Shown piece after piece: positions 56,672 to 64,000 of a stretch of 64,000 bases of DNA. The notes below the pieces were generated by a model, which ran no database searches, had not been told where the DNA came from, and saw only the letters and a list, made by a program, of their open reading frames with translations. The number at the start of each line of letters is the position of its first letter. Within the stretch, counting starts at the first letter, position 1. This DNA is from Pezicula radicicola (Eukaryota > Ascomycota > Leotiomycetes > Helotiales > Dermateaceae), in NCBI GenBank assembly GCA_003008705.1, contig PDUO01000002.1:1940898-2004897 (forward strand), read 5' to 3'. Made by a program: the position numbers and the translations under genes.

Positions 56672-59377
56672 CTAACCTCTGATCGCGTTACCCAATGCAC
56701 CACCAGTGAATTGTGTTCCACCTGCCTGTCTTGGGCCGCTCTGTCCGCCGCCTCGTCCACCCCTACCACCACGCTGACCTCCTCTATTTCCGCCTCGTCC
56801 ACCTCTGCCACCTTGTCTCTCAAAAGCGTTTGCTGTGCCTTGTGTTCTTGTCTCAAGAGTTCGCTCGTTGCTCTCAATAAGTCCACTGGCTTTATCGCTA
56901 AGCGTGAGTGCCAAGCTTTGAAGTCTGCTCAACTCTACACCCTTCCTGAAGATGATGGATGAGTTAACTTGGTCCAGAGCAGCAGCAAGCTCCTCATGGC
57001 TAATCATCTTGCTGACGATAGCCGCAACCTTTCGGTCAGACAACTCGAACATTGACGACAAGGTGATGACAGAGAGGGTATCGTAGAAAGGTGCGTATGT
57101 GAAAAGGTATGTTCGAAGACCTTCCTCCTGGATCTGTTCCGAAAGCATGGTCTTGATCTCATCAGGCTTAGCCATTAGCTCCCAGATCTTGATGGAATGG
57201 ATAAACGTGGTAGCCTTCTTCCACTCTCCAGCTGCAAGGGCCTTTGAGGCTTGCATGACGTGATCTCTGGTGTTCTCAGGGGGCCCGGTGAATATTTGGC
57301 GTTCATGGTACTCTAACATGCGTCTGTAGGTCTTGCTAATGACACGCTTCTTGATATCTGGTGAAGAGCCAGTTTGTGCCAGAAGGGGGATCTCCAGAAG
57401 CATGCTGCAGGTAAGGTAGACACACTCTAGGAGCTCCAAATTGATGTGCATATGGAATGGAAGTTGTCGTTGACGCTCGAGACGCTCTTGTTCGGGTGAG
57501 ACTTGGTTATATCGCTGAATCATAACACCTTGTGCAAGCAACTCCTTTTGGCGTCCACTTCCGCAAATTTCTTGCAGAGTAGTTTGTGCTTCGTAAACCA
57601 GGCCCGCCCTGAAGGCACAGAGGCCGACTTGGACAAGGGTGCGGTTAAAGAGGATCTGGCTATGTACATCGAAGGCATTGATAGTCTCTTGTAAATGAGA
57701 CATCAACATCATGTCGCGAGCCTTGTAGTAATTATCGTGCAAAGCAAGGAAGTATATCTGGCAGAGCATAGCACGAGCTCGGATAATACCTTCGCTATTG
57801 ATAAAAAGGTAATTGCAAAGCACGTTGACAAGTGCAGTGGCATCAGATTGTTCGCTTCGTGGAGTAATGGATGAGTCGAGGGTGGCTGGAATGGATTGCC
57901 AGCACTTTTCTTCCAAGATCTTGACCACTGCTGATGGCTATAGGCTGATATTAGCACAATACAAAGTCTTATTTTCAAGTTTAAGAAAGCTTACCTTGAA
58001 ATACACGTGCTCTAGTCGCCTCATGACAACTCTGTTGAGACTCTCTTGGGGAATTTCGAGCTTGGTGTTTTTTCGGAGGCCTTCAGCGTATAACAGTGTT
58101 CGGACAATGTTGTTGTAGAGAGCACCTTCATCAGAGAGTCGATCAATGTATTCCGCAGTATGAGGGTCGATATGTTGGAGAGATCGAGTGAGTTCATCGT
58201 CCAATCTCTCAACAAAGGACACAATGCTACCAGGGATTCTTAAAGGCTCTGCTTCAGTACCGGGAGCAGGTGCCTTCTCGTCATCTTCCCATTCTTCAGC
58301 ATTTTCAACTACAACCAAGTCCTTGTTCGACTCTAGAACTTTAAGAAGGTTGGCGAATTCCTGCTCGGCAGCCTTCCACTGTTCTTGAGACATGAAAGTT
58401 TGAACACCAGTGCTTGAATCAAATCGTGTGGAGATAATGGTTAGAAGAACTCGGACTCGCTGATATGGAGTTGTGGCAACTTCGTAAAGCTTCTCCATAA
58501 TCTTAATCTGCTCGGTCCGATCGGTGTTCTTCTTTCCTCTAGACTCCATAATGGTTCTCAAGTGCTTAAGGATGCTCTCGGGTGTAAATTGTAAGGTCTT
58601 TCCACCCTTGCCAACAGTTGCGAAACCCTCGTCATCATCGAAAGCAACTTCCGATGCTCCTGGCACAGCCTTTGACTTCTTGACCTTAGGAACTACGACT
58701 TCCTCCTCCTCGGATTCCATGAAAGCATCTCCATCAGCTCTGAACTCGTCGATCTCTTTTTGGAAATCCTTGTTGTTCTTCTTAATGCGCTGCTTTACGG
58801 CGTTTAATCCACGGGCATTGGTCGCATTCATCTTCTTCGTCGAAACCTTTTGCTTGGCCAGGGTCTCATTCATGAAGTCCTCCAATTCGGCAAGAGCCCT
58901 AATGTAGATCTTCGGTGTGTTGCCGGCTTGTACCAACTTCACAACTTGACGGTTGAGCTTGTCGAACTCTGGATAAGGCACATCAGTATGACTCTACTAC
59001 AAATTTGAATACCTCAGTATACCTGCAGAGATGGAGCCCCAGTCATTAATTTTTTCCCCATTTTCAATAGCCTTGATGGTGCCCTCCAACTCCTCTAGTC
59101 GCTTGTCTTTGGCACTCTTCACGATCCTTGCCCCGTCGTCGTCGCTGCTGTCTGTACTATCTGAGTCCGCATCGCGCATGAATCGATTTGCACCGCTCTT
59201 TTTGACGCCATCTTCATCTTCGCTGGAGGACTCGTCCGAGTCTTGGTCCTCGTCATCGGAATTTTCGTCTGAGGAGGCTTCCTTTGCCTCAACTTCCTCC
59301 TCCTCCTCAGAGTAGAGCTCTTCCTCGTCAGAGGAGCTGCTCTCGCTCGAACTATCGCCGTGAAAGAATCGAGACAT
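56672..59377 (-). CDS. NIP1: Translation initiation factor eIF3 subunit c (Nip1)
   Basis: Core PCI-domain subunit of eIF3; it binds eIF1 and eIF5 and scaffolds the 43S complex. Exons 59023-59377, 57995-58968 and 56672-57937 give 864 aa, the usual size. The N-terminus [20 protein letters not shown] is the classic acidic Ser-rich start. [20 protein letters not shown] and [20 protein letters not shown] follow the first splice. [40 protein letters not shown] and [20 protein letters not shown] are highly conserved eIF3c blocks, with the PCI domain at about 680-790. The tail is Arg/Gly-rich ([19 protein letters not shown]), suited to RNA binding or Arg methylation. Confidence 0.96.
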
Positions 59378-60410
59378 CTTGATCGGCAGTCTTTAGATAT
59401 TCGAATCGAAGGGGATGTCGCGTTGCGATGTTGATTTAACCTGATTTCGGTGGGCGTTGTCGAAAAATGATTGTGGAAGCGTGGGGCTCGCTAAACACTA
59501 TTTATCAAGTTAGGGCGTGTTGATAGCCATCGGAAGGTAGCCTTCGCCTTCCCTTGACGCTTGAGATGCAACAATCGACTCACTCAAAGCAACTCAGTCA
59601 TTCACTAGCAAGCCACCAATACTGCTAATGCTGAGATATACTGCGGCAAAGAAGATTCACGGGCAGGCTTGTGCTTCTGGGCCACTTTTCTGAGTCAGTT
59701 AGATTATCAAAATGTGTCACGCAGGGTTCTTCAAGTAGGTATGTAAGGCTCAAAACTCTGCATCGTTAGGTGTTAGAGCGACATACAAAATGGTGAAAGA
59801 CACTAAGTTCCACGTCAACTAGCGCCACAGCTTATAATGAGGACACAAGAGCCCGGAAATCATGACTGCACAAGAGAATGTGTCATAGATGCAACGTCAT
59901 TATCATGAAAGCCATGATTTGAGGTTAACATTGGATGGTTCTGCCGTATTGAAGCTCCTATCATTTCTCTGAGCAATTGATCCAGTACAGTAATTCATGC
60001 TGGGAGACCAGCCCAAGCCTAACGTAGATTACCTACCTAGTTCAAGTCAATGATTTGACATGGGTTCTAGTGGTCAGCCTGAAGCCTAAGACCTGGTTTG
60101 CACGTCCCTCTCCAGGCTCTGAGGCCGTTGTCATTGAATAATTGTGAAAGAGTGCTTTATGAATAAGGAACCTAAGCAATAAAGAGCATTAATCTAGGTA
60201 TCCTTATTTATAGTTCCTCAATAACTATAACATTCTAGATACCAATAATATTATGAGACTCTACCACAATTACCAAGCATACATCTTTCCGCCGGGTATC
60301 TTATGTTTTTAACCATTCAAAACAACGCCAAATCCAACCATCATTTGCTCAACTCCATCCCACCCCAGTATAGAGATTTAGATAGTAATACATTTTCGAG
60401 GACACGCCGC
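59378..60410. other. eIF3c upstream region and 3' flank of the 144-aa gene
   Basis: 1.03 kb between two minus-strand genes. It includes an AT-rich segment at about 60130-60290. Nothing further recognised. Confidence 0.55.
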
Positions 60411-60975
60411 CTACAATTGAGTTTCCCTCACATTCCAGTCGGGATCGTCCGTGATTCGCCATGGCTTAATACCCTTCGGGTTCTGAGACCTGCTTTGCGC
60501 TGCATGTTCGAAAATCTTCGTGCTGTTTTCGTTGGTGAGAAGTCGTCGGAACTGTTGTACTTCTTGAGACGCAGATTTGGACGACTTTGAGAACTCTTGA
60601 AATAAGATTTGAGCTGCCCACTATTAGCTATTGTGCTATTTGGAATAGTGCGGGATACATGGAAATAATAAATGTGTATGCATACGTGAAGGTTGTTTTG
60701 TGGCTACTGGCGCCATGAGTCGTGGGATGGCGGTTCGTAAATCTCGCGCCTGCAAAGGGCTTCAGTAGATAGCTCATCTTCCGGCGCATGATTACTTGTT
60801 AACAAACCTGTATATACATTTCTTTGAGGGTCTTCAGGGCCTCCTCAATGCGCTCCTCGTCCCAAACATCTTGCTCAGTGGATGAATCCGTCTGCTGTTG
60901 CCCAGGTCCAACATCACCTTCTTTATCAGTGGCTCCTTTGCTAGTAGATTGCTTGGTTTCTTGCATTATAGCCAT
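60411..60975 (-). CDS. 144-aa three-exon protein, unrecognised
   Basis: Exons 60808-60975, 60686-60749 and 60411-60613 (introns 58 and 72 nt) join in frame to 144 aa. No single exon makes a long open frame, so the gene is easily missed. The N-terminal ~35 residues are polar and disordered. The core is amphipathic and probably coiled coil (WDEERIEEALKTLKEMYIQA, RDLRTAIPRLMAP). QILFQEFSKSSKSASQEVQQ and a Trp-rich end (KGIKPWRITDDPDWNVRETQ) follow. All donors and acceptors are canonical (GTTTGT/GCAG, GTATGC/GCAG). I do not know the family; a small subunit of a nuclear complex is possible but unsupported. It is divergent from AAR2. Confidence 0.72.
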
Positions 60976-61574
60976 TGTAGCAAGTGGTGTTGGACGATAG
61001 CTTAAAAATGCAAAGCTAATACAGTAACAATCAATGAAGTGAGGTTGCTATCGGATGAACTTCGTAGGGCTGAACACCCTGGAACGCCGTAGACGAGGGG
61101 CCTGTGGCGTTTTCTAATCCCTGCTCCGGCGCTTTCCTTCATCGGTCACATCAACAACGAAACTTGAAAAAAGTTCATGACTGCAAAACAGGCCACGAGA
61201 ATACCAAAAAATCTCAAGTCTGGCTGTTGTGGTGTATCAACACAGGGTTCTTACCACTGAACTAGAGTCCGACATAGAGCTTACCTAGGTACCTAACTTC
61301 TCGCATTGTAAATCAGGCATACTGTAAGACGCTGTCGGAGTTTATTCCAGCTTTGTCTGGGGAAGTACGCTGATCCGATGGCTGCTCTTCCATGATCTTA
61401 AAAGACTGTAAAGGAGGACAACTCTGAACGGCGCTAGTCACAAAGTAGCGCCCACAGAAATCTCGCATCCCATTTCCATTCACCAAAAAATCAAATCACA
61501 TCACATCAACGCCGAGAAAGAAAAGAACATTGCACCACCCAGCAGCTTGCACACTTGCTTGCTCTATTGCCAGC
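60976..61574. promoter_or_regulatory. Divergent region, 144-aa gene (-) / AAR2 (+)
   Basis: 599 bp between start codons. No specific motif recognised. Confidence 0.5.
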
Positions 61575-63394
61575 ATGGCGAATCAAGACTTAGATGATCC
61601 GCATACCGAAAATGTAACTCCGCCAATGCCTGAGATGGGATCCGACAGTGCTTTCACGGCCACACCCATTGCGCCACCTGTGTTGGCCCCAGTGGAAGTA
61701 GGTACTGTAAATGCCAATCCTACCTTTATCCAAAACCAGATATCGTTACAGCGCGCTCCATCTACACCCAGGTCTACTGCAAATGCGCTTGCTCGAAACC
61801 TTTCTGTCAGATCAAACGCCAGCTACAGATCCAATGGCAGCTATGACGCAGGACTCTCTCGTTCGGCAATCCTCAGTGTGCTCGCACACAGTGAAGAACC
61901 AGTCCGCGGACGTGAACCTGCCGACTCTGACTCCAGCATTGCTGAAAGTTCTGGTAGTTGCAAGCTATCAAAATCGAATTCCGATCGATCTGTCAAATCT
62001 GTACGCTCAGTTGCTCATATTGGACCCTTACCCATTGGATCCCTTCGCTGTGATTCTCCACCACCAAGAGGATTGACATATGACTGTCTCAAAGAGGGGG
62101 ATGTTCTCATTGTTGCAGACCTTCAGCCTGGCTGCATCTTTGCGTATGATATGAAAACCTTTCTTGTTCGTCCCGAGGACACTTTCTTGGGTATCAAGCA
62201 GATTCCATTTGGATCTCATTTTATCTGGGGTGGTTCCGATCAAGGATCTTCTCGCGTTGGCTTCTGGATCATGGCCTCAAGTAGAGCCTCGAACGAGTTT
62301 GGGGAGGTTCATATTAGGCGATGGAACAAGTACGATGAGTGCCTTAGCGAGGAAGTCGTTGCGGCTGAGCTCAGAATTAAGACGAAGGAGGTCCCAAGCG
62401 TCTACGAAGATCTTCGCCCGTACACAAGTGATAGCCAGACCCTTACGCATACTGCTGCTGCTCCTCGTCAGAATCCCCACGACGCAACGCTCTGGTCGCG
62501 CCTCACAGGATCAATCAAGGGCTCATTGCTGTCAAGGATTACCGGGCAGAAGTGGAACCACTGGAAGACTTCCTCCTCCGACGACTATAGGGACCGCAAA
62601 CCAGTTGTAAATGGAGAACCGCAGGAAGAAAGTGGCCAGGATTCCGTTTTTGACTTTGTCGTCCCAAGACAAACTCACACTTGGTCGAAGGATTCAGTTG
62701 GCAGGGACCGTACTGAACAGGCAATGGATACAAGCTCTCATATCCAAGCTATAATTTCTGACATCTGCAAGTATGAGGACTCTGACTATATTATTGGTGA
62801 AATGCAATTCTGCTACATCACTGGCATGTCTCTTGGTATGTCTAAAAACAAACACACAGTTCTATCGACCAGCTTGGTCAACTCAAATCAACTAACAGTT
62901 TTATAGGCAATATTGTTTGTCAGGAGCACTGGGCACACATTGTCCGAATCGTCTTCCGTGCATACCGACTGGTTCTCGTGCTTCCTAAGTTCATGAAGAA
63001 GATCATCGATGCTCTTCATGCACAGCTGATCTACGATGAAGTCTTCGATGGAAGCATTTTCGACCACGCTGCCAAACTTGATGATGATCTCAAGATAATT
63101 CTCACTACCTTCAAGTCACGTCTCACGGAGCAGCTGCTTGCCCAAGGAAATTACCTTACAGACGAACAGAGTGCAGTAGGCAAGGCTTTTGAAGAATTAG
63201 AATCTTTCCTTTGGAAGTGGAACTGGGATCTTCGTGGTAACTACGTACGCTCTGGTCAAGTACAATTGGAAGATGGGGAATTTGTCGATGCGGAGCTCAA
63301 CGACTTTGAGGCTGAGGATGAGAGAGGTGAGTTCGCGCCAGTAGTGGTAGATATTGATGAGGATGGTCGGGAAAGAGGTCTAATCCGTTTTTGA
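61575..63394 (+). CDS. AAR2: AAR2 splicing factor, U5 snRNP assembly chaperone
   Basis: Aar2 holds Prp8 in the cytoplasmic U5 snRNP precursor until Brr2 replaces it. Exons 61575-62835 and 62907-63394 (71-nt intron) encode 582 aa. The first ~150 residues are Ser/Pro-rich and disordered, longer than in yeast Aar2 (355 aa). The AAR2 N-domain starts near GDVLIVADLQPGCIFAYDMK and contains FLGIKQIPFGSHFIWGGSDQ and RVGFWIMASSRASNEFGEVH, the family signature. The C-terminal helical domain has QFCYITGMSLGNIVCQEHWA (across the splice) and ESFLWKWNWDLRGNYVRSGQ. The frame continues upstream to 61530 but without an ATG, so 61575 is the start. Confidence 0.93.
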
Positions 63395-64000
63395 TTTCCT
63401 TGCGTCTAATTCCTTTGGGGTATTTCCAGGTCAAAGAAAGAGACGTCATACTAGACACACCTCGAAGTCCGCGAAATCGCCTACTGCTGGTGTCAGATGG
63501 AAGTTCTAGCGAACGACCGTCATAGAAAGTCAGTAATTCCGGCAGCAGCGCGATACGCAGAATTTTCAGCAAGTGCAGCTTGACTCTTTTTCGGCATGGG
63601 GTATTTCATTGGAGTAGTATGGCATGGGCATAATACGGGTGTACGGATTAGGGGTCTGCGTAACAAGGGAGGCTCTTTACGATCATAAGCGTTGGTGTTC
63701 AAGGATGGTGGCTATTGCGTTTTCCTCGGTGGAAACATCAAGTGTGGGACGATATCTCGTGTGTAAAGTAGTAAATCAAGGACATATGCTAATGCCACCA
63801 CGAGGCCAGGCATTATATTTTATTTACGAATTACTTCGAATAACTGAAATGTAGGGACTATGGCGGACACTAGAACATTAAATCTTCGTGTTCACACGAT
63901 GTAAGATATGAAAATTGTTGTGTTGTCCCCATACTAACGCTGCATGGCTGATCTTAAAGACTGCTATCATACTACAAGGATGCAAAACCCGTGTCTTTAT
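63395..64000. other. Window end, 3' flank of AAR2
   Basis: 606 bp. Short open frames on both strands (63520-63702 minus, 63624-63854 plus) lack domains or exon partners. No gene supported. Confidence 0.5.

Overview
The window is nuclear DNA of a filamentous ascomycete (Pezizomycotina). A Leotiomycete-like fungus is my best guess, from protein resemblance only. The evidence is split genes with short introns (mostly 45-120 nt, GTAAGT/GTATGT donors, CTAAY-type branch sites, YAG acceptors), a NoxR-type NADPH oxidase regulator, a DUF1770 protein, and long AT-rich intergenic stretches that look like repeat-induced mutation relics. I see no bacterial, plasmid or viral architecture.

Layout. 1-844 holds the 3' end of cardiolipin synthase, then a 3.7 kb gene-poor stretch. 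4.5-11 kb: MTO1/GidA tRNA-modification enzyme (-), an Edc1/PNRC-like decapping activator (-), RBX1 RING protein (+), SPC1 signal-peptidase subunit (-). 12-18 kb: CorA-type Mg2+ transporter (+), TIM8 (+), RPL25/uL23 (-), BMT2 rRNA methyltransferase (+). 18.5-30 kb: PET127 mitochondrial RNA-processing protein (+), an AT-rich relic, PEX3 (-), ATG101 (+), a WHIM-domain chromatin protein (-). 30.6-39.5 kb: RPL8/uL2 (+), adenosine kinase (+), an Est1/SMG7-like NMD protein (-), a ZNF511-like zinc-finger protein (+), a DUF1770 protein (-). 39.5-44.8 kb is accessory-looking: a secreted-protein gene with a broken frame, a 77-aa Cys-rich protein and a 491-bp inverted-repeat element. 44.8-64 kb: eRF1 (+), mitochondrial uL13m (-), the SOD1 copper chaperone CCS1 (+), NoxR (+), a hemerythrin-domain protein (+), eIF3c (-), an unrecognised 144-aa three-exon gene (-), and AAR2 (+).

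Themes. Most genes are conserved housekeeping genes with individually scattered functions: translation (RPL25, RPL8, eRF1, eIF3c, BMT2, uL13m), mitochondria (CRD1, MTO1, TIM8, PET127, uL13m), and RNA turnover or splicing (Edc1-like, SMG7-like, AAR2). Several are divergent pairs (RPL25/BMT2, PEX3/ATG101, uL13m/CCS1, p144/AAR2). I found no gene cluster that reads as a new multi-gene system. The most interesting items are two TA-flanked inverted-repeat (MITE-like) families, a coherent reading frame broken by two TAG codons at 29.3-29.7 kb, a frame-broken secreted-protein gene at 41.3-41.8 kb, the small-exon gene at 60.4-61.0 kb, and a PNRC/Edc1 motif in an otherwise disordered protein. All splice sites were assigned by eye from reading-frame continuity and family resemblance; no alignment or transcript data were available.
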